Notes under the pieces: model-generated
What the model saw: the letters and a program-made list of their open reading frames with translations, nothing else
The model's database searches: none
What the model was told of the DNA's origin: nothing
Shown: one piece after another, positions 34,591 to 43,431 of the stretch
Layout: each line of letters opens with the position of its first letter
Numbering within the stretch: position 1 is the first letter of the stretch
Translations under genes and position numbers: made by a program
Origin: Streptomyces sp. NBRC 110028
GTDB lineage: Bacteria; Actinomycetota; Actinomycetes; Streptomycetales; Streptomycetaceae
Assembly (NCBI RefSeq): GCF_001417735.1
Contig: NZ_BBUZ01000022.1
Location: 1,009,978-1,073,977, forward strand
Direction: 5' to 3'
DNA length: 64,000 nucleotides

Positions 34591-35212
34591 TGGCCAGCGC
34601 CCGACGGCTGGGGCGTGGGGCTGGGTAGCGGAAAGCCCGCCGTCCCGGCGTGGCACACCGGGGCAGTGGACGAGTGAGGGGTGGCGTCGGGCTGAGGGGG
34701 CAGTCGATGGGGTTGATGAAGGTGCCCGGGTGGATGGCGTTGTGCTGGTCGACGAGCGTGTCCCAGGGCCACGTTCAGGCCGGAGGTGTGGCAGCGCTGG
34801 ACGTTCGAGCCCGCCTCGACTCTGCTGTCGGAGCCCTGCGCTCTCGCGGCGGAACCCTTGCCACCGGCCCTGGTCATGGAAGTGCCTACCGTTCCCTGCG
34901 GCAGGGGCCGGCCTTCACCGTAGGGCCGACCCAATCGGCTGTGACCTGGCTCACTTGCCGCCCCTGGTCGATTGAACGACTGGAATTTCCCTTGCCGAAT
35001 GCGCCTGGGCAGCGAAAACCACAGCATCCCAGAGCAGAATCCTCACTTTCCCTAAGTCGCACGTGGTTTCGGGCACAGAACAGATGAGTCTTTGAGCCTG
35101 TGGAAACGGCTTGCCCATGCCGTTGCTGAGCTGCGAGCGTGCCGTGAACCCCCCGTACCAAAGAGCCGCCGGATCCGCCGGTGGCCATGTCGTGCTGCTC
35201 GAAAGATGCTTT
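34591..35212. other. intergenic region, no gene seen
   Basis: Several frames are open on both strands but none has coding-like composition with a start signal or known motif. It lies between the small plus-strand gene and the truncated secreted protein, and its middle is less GC-rich than its surroundings. Confidence 0.45.
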
Positions 35213-36110
35213 GTGATAAGACGCATCCTCTTGCCCGCCCTTGCCGCAGCCGCACTTCTCACAGGTGCGGCAGTCCAGCCCGCTGTCTCCGCCACCCCCA
35301 CCCGCGACGAACGACCGATAGCGGCTTCCGCCCCCGCCTCCGCGTCCACCTCCGTGGACAAGGAGCGCCTGGACACCAGCGGCAAACGGTCCGGCCCCAC
35401 CGAAGAAGACTGCGCAGATGCCGCAGCACGCGCCAGACGTGCCGGGGGTGTGAAGCGTGCGTACGGATGTCTGACGCGGCTCTCGCCCGCGGAGGGGAAG
35501 GCTGCGCTCCGTGCTGCGGCGGCATCTGCGGGGTCCGCGTCCGGGGCGCTGGCTGCTCCGCTGCCGGTCAACGAGTGCACGAGGGATGAGGACGGCTACT
35601 GGTACGCCACGCGCACCATGCAGTGTCAGATCGACCCGAACGTGCAGTACACCTACCTCGACAGCAACAATCAGGTCAAAGCCACCGCCCTGTTCGCCAC
35701 TGCGCAGCAGCTGGACCTGAAGGCGAACAGTCTGCAGTGGACGGAGACCGATCAGATCACGATGCTCTCCCACACCGGCACTCTGCCCGCCGGCCTGGGC
35801 GTGTCGTGGACCACGAACTGTACGGCTCCATGCGCTCCTTCAAGCACCAAGCCGTGGGCCAGAACGCCTATCGCCGACAGCCAGAACCTGAAGTCGACTT
35901 CCACATTCGTAGCACAGCAGCCAACCAGCGGCTACCAGTACATAGACGTCGACTATCAGCTCTCCATCGGCTCCCCCGACGCCATCGATCTCCTGCCCCC
36001 CATTACCTGGGGCGGCGTAGAAGTCCGCTGCGACGACCAGTACGCCGTCACCAACACCGGCGGCTGTGTGGTGCCCTGGTATACACCGACCCTCAAACTC
36101 CCGCGTTCCC
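35213..36110 (+). pseudogene. truncated secreted protein, N-terminal part of a NucA/NucB-type family
   Basis: GTG start with a signal peptide (IRRILLPALAAAALLTGAAV, cleavage near PAVSA-T) followed by about 270 exported residues with six or more Cys, such as NECTRDEDGYWYATRTMQCQ and TNCTAPCAP. This resembles the N-terminal region of large Streptomyces secreted proteins that end in a NucA/NucB-like nuclease domain. The expected C-terminal domain is absent: homology stops near 36110 and the frame runs on antisense to the DUF6461 gene. The nuclease assignment is from memory of the family. Confidence 0.6.
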
Positions 36111-36127
36111 ACGCCTGGGGTCGACGG

Positions 36128-36712
36128 TCAGCTTCGCAGGTGATGGAGGCCGACCGTCGGCAGGGGACTCTCTGCGGTCCCGGAGGACAGCGTCAGGCCG
36201 AACTCTCGCTCCAGCAGGAGCAACGCGGCACCGGCCGGCTCCCACTCGCCAGACTCCCAGTTCTCGTCCAGGAAGAAACCTGCGTCGGTGAGGGCTTGGT
36301 TGAGGAACGACGGATCGGCACCCTCGGGCGGCTCGGAGTGCCAGGCGTCGTAGGAGGCCAGCAGTTCTCCTCCTCGCGCGTGCCCGATCCGGGTCGTACC
36401 ATCCATCACGTTCCAGACCGAAACCGCCTCGGTCCCCACCGACAGGCGCGTGAGCACCGGGGTCTGGAGCAGCAAACCGTGGGCGTCGACGTCGAGAAGG
36501 AAGGTCCACTGACCGGCCTGGCAGATACGTGCCGCGGGGTTCTCGTGGCCGAATCCCAAGCGCCGGACAGCCTCGCCAGTTGTGTAGAGCGGGTACGGTG
36601 CCTGATCCGTGACGCTCAAGCGGGCCAGCACCTCGTCCGGCGAGACATCCCGCACACACGTAAGGCCGAAGTGATCCGACGGCACACACATGGCCAGGGA
36701 TGATTCCGTCAC
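36128..36712 (-). CDS. DUF6461-like protein
   Basis: A 194-residue soluble protein with FGLTCVRDVSPDEVLARLS near the start, then WTFLLDVDAHGLLLQ, and FGLTLSSGTAES near the end, matching the layout of DUF6461 proteins, which are frequent near toxin or secretion loci in Streptomyces. GTG start (weak GGAAG upstream); ATG at 36691 is possible. It ends 18 bases from the broken secreted gene. Function unknown. Confidence 0.65.
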   Translation of the reverse strand: MTESSLAMCVPSDHFGLTCVRDVSPDEVLARLSVTDQAPYPLYTTGEAVRRLGFGHENPAARICQAGQWTFLLDVDAHGLLLQTPVLTRLSVGTEAVSVWNVMDGTTRIGHARGGELLASYDAWHSEPPEGADPSFLNQALTDAGFFLDENWESGEWEPAGAALLLLEREFGLTLSSGTAESPLPTVGLHHLRS

Positions 36713-36900
36713 CGCATCATGTCTTCCACTGGGGCGGCACGGCGCGCCCTCACCGACACTCGGGCAGCGGGTCGGCGGGCTGCACGTCTGTTCGCATGGA
36801 TCACCAGAACTGTACCGCTGCCCCAGGGGCCGTTGATCACCCTGCCCACGCGACAGCAGACGAACAGCGACGTCTCGTCACCCCAACCGAAACGGCGAGG
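36713..36900. other. gap of uncertain content
   Basis: A plus-strand frame of about 60 codons (36719-36904) reads MSSTGAARRALTDTR and ITRTVPLPQGPLITLP without a ribosome binding site or known relatives. Nothing supports it as a gene. Confidence 0.4.
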
Positions 36901-37296
36901 CTAATGGGGTGGTTCCAGGGTGCGCAGGACGCAGAATTCGTTGCCCTCGGGGTCGGTCAGGACCACCCAGCTGCGGCCGGGGCCCTGGCCCACGTCCACC
37001 TTGGCGGCGCCGAGGCCGAGCAGCCTGGTCACCTCCTCGTCGGTACTGCCGTCGATCGGGCTGACGTCCAGGTGGAGCCGGTTCTTCACGGTCCTGCCCT
37101 CGGGGACCCGGATGAACAGCAGGGTGGGTGGCATCTGGCGGGCCCGGACCTTTTCGACGGTCGGCTCCCAGGAGCCGATCTCGACCTCGGTCTCGCTCCG
37201 TTCGATCACGGTGAAGTCCAGGACCGCGCACCAGAAGGCCGCGAGGCGCTCCGGGTCGTGGCAGTCGACAACCAACTCGGTGAACCTGCTGGTCAT
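36901..37296 (-). CDS. VOC family protein (glyoxalase-like)
   Basis: A 131-residue protein: FTELVVDCHDPERLAAFWCA at the start and VVLTDPEGNEFCVL at the end, the usual first-strand and D-P-E-G-N-E-F motifs of small glyoxalase-like proteins of actinomycetes. The ATG overlaps the stop of the MOSC gene by four bases (ATGA), so the two are translationally coupled. Substrate unknown. Confidence 0.88.
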   Translation of the reverse strand: MTSRFTELVVDCHDPERLAAFWCAVLDFTVIERSETEVEIGSWEPTVEKVRARQMPPTLLFIRVPEGRTVKNRLHLDVSPIDGSTDEEVTRLLGLGAAKVDVGQGPGRSWVVLTDPEGNEFCVLRTLEPPH

Positions 37297-37946
37297 GAGT
37301 CCTCCGTGCGTGTGCGGACCAGTGCCTTGATCTCTTCCGGCAGGGCGTCCGCGGCCAGGAGGCGGGGGAGCAGGGCGGCTTCGGCGGTCAGGGCGCGGAA
37401 CGCCAGGGCGATGGTGATGTCGTGGGTGGGGCGAGGGGCGATCTCGACCGGGTCGCCCGCGCGTAGGGCGCCGGGGGTGATGACGCGCAGGTAGGCGCCC
37501 GGCAGGGCGGCTCGGGTGAAGCGTTTGATCCAGCCGTCGCGCTCCAGCCAGCCCTGGAAGGTCGCGCAGGGGATGCGGGGGCAGGAGACCTCCAGGACCA
37601 CTTCGGGGCCGATGTGCCAGCGCTCGCCGATCAGGGCGGCGTTGACGTCCAGGCCGAGGGTGGTGAGGTTCTCGCCGAAGACGCCGTTGCGCAGGGGCCT
37701 GCCCAGCTCGGCTTCCCAGCCGTCGAGGTCTTCGCGGGCGTAGGCGTAGACGGCCTGGTCGGGGCCGCCGTGGTGTTTCACGTCGTACGCCCGGTCTCCG
37801 TCGAGGCCGACCGCCCCCGTGCCCTTGGGGCCGGGGGCGGTGACGGTGACCGGGCCGTCGACGGGGCGTTTGTCGATGCCCGTCGCGCTGAGGCCCTTCC
37901 ACGGGTTGGGCCGGGGTGTGCCGACGTTCACGGAGAGCAGCTTCAT
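37293..37946 (-). CDS. MOSC domain protein (YiiM-like)
   Basis: A 217-residue MOSC protein. VGLDGDRAYDVKHHGGPDQAV-type core (GDRAYDVKHHGGPDQAV), GVFGENLT, and the sulfur-carrying Cys in CPRIPCATFQGW. YiiM-type MOSC proteins reduce N-hydroxylated bases using molybdenum cofactor. A C-terminal three-helix extension is present. First gene of a two-gene unit with the VOC protein. Confidence 0.9.
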   Translation of the reverse strand: MKLLSVNVGTPRPNPWKGLSATGIDKRPVDGPVTVTAPGPKGTGAVGLDGDRAYDVKHHGGPDQAVYAYAREDLDGWEAELGRPLRNGVFGENLTTLGLDVNAALIGERWHIGPEVVLEVSCPRIPCATFQGWLERDGWIKRFTRAALPGAYLRVITPGALRAGDPVEIAPRPTHDITIALAFRALTAEAALLPRLLAADALPEEIKALVRTRTEDS

Positions 37947-37989
37947 GGGGCTGACGGTAGGGGCCGCCGGGCCCTGGGGCGACGTATTT

Positions 37990-39198
37990 TCAGCGCACCC
38001 GGGCCGTCGAGAGGGAGCGTTTCAGCACCGGGGTGAGGCGCTGTTCCACGAAGCGGTGGAGGAGCCAGGCCAGGGTCAGCATCAGCAGGATGGTCAGGGC
38101 GAACGTGGTGTACGAGGGGAGGCCGAGGGTGCGGTGGAGGTACCCGACGACGACCCAGCCCAGGTGCTCGTGGACCAGGTAGAAGGGGTACGTCAGCGCG
38201 CCCGCGACCGTCAGCCAGCGCCAGTTGGCCCACTGGAGCTTGCCGAGGGCGACCAGGGCGACGGCGAGGTAGCCGAAGGCGACGATCGCGACGATGCCGA
38301 AGGCGGAGCGGTAGGAGAAGAAGTCCGGGTCGGGGCGGTGCCACAACTCGGAGACCGCGTAGTGCTGGCCGATGAGGAAGCTGAGGGCGACGATGCCCCA
38401 GGCCGTGGCGTCGTGGCCGTAGCGGTGGATCAGGTAGAGGCCGATGCCGCCGATGAAGTACGGGGCGTAGTTCGGCATCAGGACCAGGTCCAGGAGGGGC
38501 TGGTTCGCCGCGTCGGTGACAGCGGCGCCCAGGGTCCACACCGCGCAGAAGAGGACCACGCGTTGGCGGCTGGCGCCGGGGAGGACGACGAACAGCGCGA
38601 AGAGGGCGTAGAAGCGCAGCTCGGCCCAGAGGGTCCAGCACACGCCCAGGACCCGGTCGGCGCCCAGCGGTTGCTGGAGCATGGTCAGGTTGACCAGGGT
38701 GTCGCTGGGCGAGACCGTCTCGAACGCCACCCAGGGCAGCGCGAAGACGACGGTGATCAGCAGGATCGCGGCCCAGTAGGCGGGGAAGAGCCGGGAGACG
38801 CGGGAGGCGAAGAAGGAGCGCAGCGGGCGTCCCCAGCCGCTCATGCAGATGACGAAGCCGCTGATCACGAAGAAGATCTGGACGCCCAGGCAGCCGTACG
38901 CGAAGTACGACGAGGCGGTGGGGAAGATGTGGCGCGGGGAGGCGCCCCACGCCTGGGCTATCTCGCCGTCGCGGCCGCCGTAGTGGTACGCGGCGACCAT
39001 GAGCGCGGCCAGCAGCCGCAGCCCGTCCAGGGCGCGCAGCCGCACCGGCTGCCCCTTGCGGCCCGGGACCGGCCGGCCCGGCCCCTGCCCCGGCTCGGGC
39101 TGCCCCGGCCCCAGCCCCGGTTCGCGCTGGGACGGGACCGGGGCCGGGGCTATCGGGCCCGCTTCGGGGGCGGGCGGCGCGCCCGCGCCCGCGGTCAT
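37990..39198 (-). CDS. acyltransferase 3 family membrane protein (OafA-like)
   Basis: A 402-residue protein with ten or so membrane segments. RALDGLRLLAALMVAAYH opens the acyltransferase-3 domain (about 55), FFVISGFVICMSG is the R/x-x-F-x-S-G motif and RFSRLFPAYW-type SRLFPAYWAAI follows. A Pro/Gly-rich cytoplasmic N-terminus of about 50 residues precedes it. Such enzymes O-acetylate surface sugars. Located beside the glycopolymer genes on the same strand, it may modify that polymer. Confidence 0.88.
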   Translation of the reverse strand: MTAGAGAPPAPEAGPIAPAPVPSQREPGLGPGQPEPGQGPGRPVPGRKGQPVRLRALDGLRLLAALMVAAYHYGGRDGEIAQAWGASPRHIFPTASSYFAYGCLGVQIFFVISGFVICMSGWGRPLRSFFASRVSRLFPAYWAAILLITVVFALPWVAFETVSPSDTLVNLTMLQQPLGADRVLGVCWTLWAELRFYALFALFVVLPGASRQRVVLFCAVWTLGAAVTDAANQPLLDLVLMPNYAPYFIGGIGLYLIHRYGHDATAWGIVALSFLIGQHYAVSELWHRPDPDFFSYRSAFGIVAIVAFGYLAVALVALGKLQWANWRWLTVAGALTYPFYLVHEHLGWVVVGYLHRTLGLPSYTTFALTILLMLTLAWLLHRFVEQRLTPVLKRSLSTARVR

Positions 39199-39292
39199 GG
39201 CGCCACCCCCGAGGCGCCGGTGCGTATGTGGCTTACCCCGTGGTCGGCGGTCACGCCGTGGCTCCTTCTGGTGGGACGAACAGTCGGCTGGG

Positions 39293-40726
39293 TCAGCTGG
39301 TGGCGGTCTTCTTCAGCGCGGCCTTCTTCAGTGCCCGGGCGCGGCGGGCGACCCGCCGCACCGTCTCGTTGCGCGGGATGAAGCCGAGCTGGGACGGGAC
39401 GGCCCCGGGCAGGGCGAGCGCGGTCAGCCGGCGGCGCTTGAAGTAGCGCCAGGTGCGGGCGTCCAGATGGGCGGCGAGATAGCGCTCCGCGGCGGGCCGC
39501 AGACCGGGGTAGATCTTCGCCTGCATGCAGAAGCCGACGGCGGAGACGAGCCCGTTCAGCTTCTGCCCCGACCGCTCGTCCACCGGAGCGGCCCCGGCGG
39601 CCACCGCCTTGTGGTCCTCCAGGTCCGGCAGCAGCGCGTCCACGATGGTGACGGGCACCCGGTTGCTGTTCTGGTACGGGGTCAGCCGCTCCAGCAGCAC
39701 ATCGGTGCCGATGCGGGCCACCGGCAGTCCGTAGAAGACGCTCGCGGTGAGCAGCGCGGTGGAGAAGCAGCCGATGACCAGACCGGGTTCCATGCGCTGG
39801 TAGAGCACCTCGGCGAGGACCGGGGTGTCCACGACGGTCAGCTCCGCGCCCAGTTCCGCGGCCTTCTTCTCCAGCATCCGCGACCAGCGCGCCGGGGCGG
39901 TCGGATGCGGTTTGAAGACGACCGTGCGGTGGCCGAGCGCGACCGCGCCCCGCAGCATCCGCACATGCAGCTCTTCCTCCTCCTCCGGAGTGAGGATGTC
40001 CAGCGCGGACAGGTACTGCCCCAGGATCAGGGCGGGCCCGGTGCCGGTGGCGACACGCTCAGTCGGAGAAGCGGTCGCGGAGGTGACGGCGCGCGGGGCG
40101 GCCTCGCCGATCTCGGCGAGCACCTTGGTGAACGTCTCGGTCGGCAGCACCTCGGCCGGTACGTCGAACTCGGTGAGCAGCAGCGGCTTCAGCCCCGGCA
40201 CCAGGTCGAGGTGGAGCAGCCGCCGGATGCGGGTGCCGACCAGCGGGTCGAGCTTGTTTCGGGTCGGGCCGTAGCTCATCAGCCCGTCGGCGTAGACGTC
40301 GATGGGGGCGCCCTGGAACACCTGGGCGATCGCCATCGCCGGGCTGACCTGGATGGACTCCAGGATCAGCTCGATGTCGTCCTCGCCGAGGTTCCACAGC
40401 AGCCGCAGATGGCGCTCCCACAGCGGGGCGTCGTCCTGGCGCGGGGACCAGCCGCCGGGGTGGAAGGGGCTGATCGTCTCGTTCCAGGACAGCACCCGGT
40501 CGAAGCGCGGCCGCAGCCGCTCGAAGCCCGGCATGTCGTCCACGGCGGGCGTGGTCTCCGGCGTCGCGGCGTTGTTGCTGACCAGCAGCAGCCGGCGGTC
40601 GGCCGGTCCGACACTGCCCGCGTCGATCGCGGCGGCGAGGGTGGCCGCCCCGTACAGGGTGGAGGCCATGAAGATCTGGGTGCGCTTGCGTTCGCCGCGC
40701 GGGGTGTAGGTCAGGGTCGCGGACAT
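39293..40726 (-). CDS. polysialyltransferase-like glycosyltransferase
   Basis: A 477-residue protein of the alpha-2,8-polysialyltransferase (POLYST) type. Features: N-terminal IFMASTLYGAATLAAAI, a central YADGLMSYGPTRN, LILGQYLSALDILT, then VVFKPHPTAPARWS and VIGCFSTALLTASVFYGLP, the HP and S/T-S/T motifs of this fold. Its ATG overlaps the stop of the upstream GT2 gene (TGATG). It probably transfers CMP-activated nonulosonate to the growing polymer, in the cytoplasm. Confidence 0.82.
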   Translation of the reverse strand: MSATLTYTPRGERKRTQIFMASTLYGAATLAAAIDAGSVGPADRRLLLVSNNAATPETTPAVDDMPGFERLRPRFDRVLSWNETISPFHPGGWSPRQDDAPLWERHLRLLWNLGEDDIELILESIQVSPAMAIAQVFQGAPIDVYADGLMSYGPTRNKLDPLVGTRIRRLLHLDLVPGLKPLLLTEFDVPAEVLPTETFTKVLAEIGEAAPRAVTSATASPTERVATGTGPALILGQYLSALDILTPEEEEELHVRMLRGAVALGHRTVVFKPHPTAPARWSRMLEKKAAELGAELTVVDTPVLAEVLYQRMEPGLVIGCFSTALLTASVFYGLPVARIGTDVLLERLTPYQNSNRVPVTIVDALLPDLEDHKAVAAGAAPVDERSGQKLNGLVSAVGFCMQAKIYPGLRPAAERYLAAHLDARTWRYFKRRRLTALALPGAVPSQLGFIPRNETVRRVARRARALKKAALKKTATS

Positions 40727-41703
40727 CAGGCCGCCACCTCCGTGCCCGCGCCGCGGCGCTTCAGCCGCCGCAGCCGGGCGGCACGCTCGTAGTCCATGGA
40801 ATCCAGCGCGTCCTTCAGTACGTCCTGGGGCATGCGCTTCAGCGCGGCCGCCGACATCGAACGGAGCTTGCGGGCCACCTGCGGCTCGAAGCGTTCGATG
40901 TTTCCGAGATGGTGGGAAATGATCGCGCAGTAGGTGCGCACGGCCTTGGGGAGCAGGGTGTCCGCGTCGCGGTCCCGCGCCGTTTCCTCGATGACCTGGT
41001 CGAAGGCGCGGATGAAGTCGAGCTGCCGCACATCGCCGATCTGGGTGAGCGAGGAGGAGACGCCGCGCCGGTAGAAGACGCCGTGCAGGCCGAGGACGGC
41101 GAAGCTGCGCGCCTCGCGGTGCAGCCGCCAGATCCAGGGCCGGTCCTCGGCGGTGCGCAGCCCGTGGGTGAAGTGGAGAAGCCCCTCGTCGGCCAGCCGC
41201 CGGTGGTACATGCCCGCCCAGGCGAAGGCGTAGTCGACCGAGGTGGAGCGGTCGGCGGGCAGGATCACCTCCCGCGGGTTCATCACCTGGTCCCGCAGGC
41301 CGTGCGGCACCCGGTGGACCGAGCGCTTGCGGCCGGTGCACTGGACGTGGTCGGTGCGCACGAAGTCGCACCCCAGGTCCTCCATGGCGGCGAGCAGTTG
41401 CTCGTAATACCCGGGCGCGAGCCAGTCGTCGCCGTCGAGGAAGGTGATGTACTCGCCGGTGGCCGCGTCCAGACCGGTGTTGCGCGCGGTGGCGAGCCCG
41501 CCGTTGTGCTCATGACGGATGTAGACGGCCCCCGGAAGCTCGCGCTCGGCGCGCTCGAGGATCTCCGGTGTCCCGTCGGTCGCATGGTCGTCGACGAGAA
41601 TGAATTCAAAGTCCGCGCGTGCGTTCGCACGAAGACTTCTGAGCGTGTCAGGGGCATAGGTCTGCACGTTGTAGAACGGCACGATGACGGAGAGCTTAAC
41701 CAC
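40726..41703 (-). CDS. GT2 family glycosyltransferase
   Basis: A 325-residue GT-A enzyme: LSVIVPFYNVQTYAPDTLRS, ILVDDHATDGT, NGGLATARNTGLDAATGEYI and FLDGDDW (the DxD metal site). The C-terminal 130 residues are helical and Arg-rich. GTG start with no ribosome binding site; TAGCGT is seven bases upstream, pointing to a leaderless mRNA. Overlaps the polysialyltransferase-like gene. Likely builds the linkage unit or a backbone sugar of the wall polymer. Confidence 0.92.
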   Translation of the reverse strand: MVKLSVIVPFYNVQTYAPDTLRSLRANARADFEFILVDDHATDGTPEILERAERELPGAVYIRHEHNGGLATARNTGLDAATGEYITFLDGDDWLAPGYYEQLLAAMEDLGCDFVRTDHVQCTGRKRSVHRVPHGLRDQVMNPREVILPADRSTSVDYAFAWAGMYHRRLADEGLLHFTHGLRTAEDRPWIWRLHREARSFAVLGLHGVFYRRGVSSSLTQIGDVRQLDFIRAFDQVIEETARDRDADTLLPKAVRTYCAIISHHLGNIERFEPQVARKLRSMSAAALKRMPQDVLKDALDSMDYERAARLRRLKRRGAGTEVAA

Positions 41704-41890
41704 GCGGGTGACGCTAGGTCGCCGGGCGGCATTCGTCTTGACCGCAGGTGTACGTCAAGGTGAACGAAATACGTCGGAACGGTTAACCCGCTGCTCCGGC
41801 CAGCCGATTCGCCATTCGTCGACGCGCTGTTAACCCTTTGTTGCTCCTGCGTTGGGCCGTGAATCGAAATCCCTTCCTAGCGTCTCCGAC
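41704..41890. promoter_or_regulatory. divergent promoter of the glycopolymer genes
   Basis: Both flanking GTG starts are preceded at seven bases by the same CTAGCGT: minus-strand hexamer at 41711-41716 and plus-strand at 41878-41883. No ribosome binding sites are present. The middle (around 41740-41840) is AT-richer and contains GTTAACC twice (near 41783 and 41829). No clear -35 boxes. Confidence 0.6.
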
Positions 41891-43270
41891 GTGCCCTCAC
41901 GTATCAAATCCCCTGTGCGAGTAGCCGTGCTCGCCGACTCCGACACCCGGTGGAAATGGGGCGCGCTCACCGCGCAGCGCCTCGTCCCCGACAGCTCGGA
42001 TTCCCAGGAAGCGGGTTCAGCGGGTTCAGGCCGTCGCCTGGACGGCTACTTGCTGCGCGGCCGCGCCACGCCGACCGTCCGGCAGCTCGCCGAGGTCGGG
42101 GTGCGCACGGACTCGCTGCGTGAGGTGACGGGCATCGAGTTCGTGCGGTCCATGGACCGCGAGAAGTACGACGTGATCGTGCTGTCCCTGGTGGGCGGCG
42201 GCGTCCAGGCCATGCTGCACGCCCTCGCGCACGCCTGGCAGGGCGCCACCCGCCGCCCGGTGATCGTCACCGGCTATGTGGGCGTCGTCTACGAGAAGCT
42301 GGCCGACGGGCTGTTGCTGCGGCACGGCGCCGACGTGGTGCTCGCCAACTCGCGCCATGACGCGGACCGCTTCCGCGAGGTGTACACCGGCGTCGGCGCC
42401 TCCGGTGACAGCGTCACCGAGTGCGCGCTCCCCTTCCTCGGCGGCGCCCGCTACGACGAGAAGGCCCGGCAGGCGCGGAAGTATCCCGGCGGCACGGTGG
42501 TGTTCGCCGTCCAGCCGTCCGTGCCGGACAATCGCGCCGACCGTACGTACCTGCTGCGCCGGGCCGTCGACCACGCCCGCCGCCACCCGGACCGCGAGGT
42601 CGTGGTGAAGCTGCGCTCCAAGCCGGGCGAGCACACCACGCACATCGAGGAACTGCCGTACCAGAAGCTGATCGCCAAGTTCGGCGACGGGCTGCCGCCC
42701 AACTTCCGCCTCGCCTACGGGAACATGGGCGAGGTCCTGGACACCACCGACCTGCTGGTGACCATCAGCTCCACGGCCGCTCTGGAGTCCCTGCACCGCT
42801 CCATTCCGACCGCGATCCTCACCGACCTCGGAATCCGCGAGCCGCTGGGCAACCACCACTTCCTCGGCTCCGGATGTCTGGCCTCGTGGGACGAGCTGGA
42901 CGCCGGATACCGGCCCGAGCCCGATCCGGAGTGGCTCGCCCGCCAGGGCGTGGCCGCCGACGGGGCGTACGAGACCGCGTTCGACACCGCCCGGGACAAG
43001 GTCTCCGCCCTGGCCGCGGCCGAATCCCTCCCGGCGCTCGCCCCCTACTACACCCGGGCCACCGCGCCCGGCTATCTGCCCCGGATCCTTCAGCGCTACG
43101 GCTTCGAGCCGGACGGCCGGCCCCGCCCGGGCGCCGCCTCCCTGGACGAGGCCGAGGTCGGCGGATTGCGGCGGGTCGTACGCAACACCGTGCGGGACGC
43201 GGCGCGCGGCGCCTACCGGCATGGCGTCCAGCGCGTGGCCCCGGTCATCCGGCGGATGGGGGAGCTGTGA
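41891..43270 (+). CDS. DUF6716 putative glycosyltransferase
   Basis: A 459-residue protein matching the DUF6716 family found with nonulosonate genes in actinomycetes: VRVAVLADSDTRWKWGALTA at the start, VILSLVGGGVQAML-type centre (VIVLSLVGGGVQAML), GYVGVVYEKLADGLLLRHGA, and EVVVKLRSKPGEHTTHIEE. A GT-B-like fold with TVFAVQPSVP is plausible. GTG start, leaderless signals. It stands upstream of the cytidylyltransferase and may add nonulosonate or attach the polymer. Confidence 0.75.
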   Translation: MPSRIKSPVRVAVLADSDTRWKWGALTAQRLVPDSSDSQEAGSAGSGRRLDGYLLRGRATPTVRQLAEVGVRTDSLREVTGIEFVRSMDREKYDVIVLSLVGGGVQAMLHALAHAWQGATRRPVIVTGYVGVVYEKLADGLLLRHGADVVLANSRHDADRFREVYTGVGASGDSVTECALPFLGGARYDEKARQARKYPGGTVVFAVQPSVPDNRADRTYLLRRAVDHARRHPDREVVVKLRSKPGEHTTHIEELPYQKLIAKFGDGLPPNFRLAYGNMGEVLDTTDLLVTISSTAALESLHRSIPTAILTDLGIREPLGNHHFLGSGCLASWDELDAGYRPEPDPEWLARQGVAADGAYETAFDTARDKVSALAAAESLPALAPYYTRATAPGYLPRILQRYGFEPDGRPRPGAASLDEAEVGGLRRVVRNTVRDAARGAYRHGVQRVAPVIRRMGEL

Positions 43271-43431
43271 GCGACGCGCGCGCGGCCGCCGGGCGGCAGG
43301 TGACGACGATGGCCGCGCCTCTGCGCCGTGTGGGCGGAGAAGCGAACGGAACAGCGGCTGTGAGCGATGTAGCGAACCGCGGTGGGGCCCTGAGCGAACG
43401 GGTCACATCCGAATTCCCCGAAGGAGCCGCC

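Noticed and set aside
35213..36703. A continuous plus-strand fusion of the secreted protein with the sequence beyond 36110
   Set aside because: Beyond the junction the frame is antisense to the DUF6461-like gene and has no domain-like pattern.
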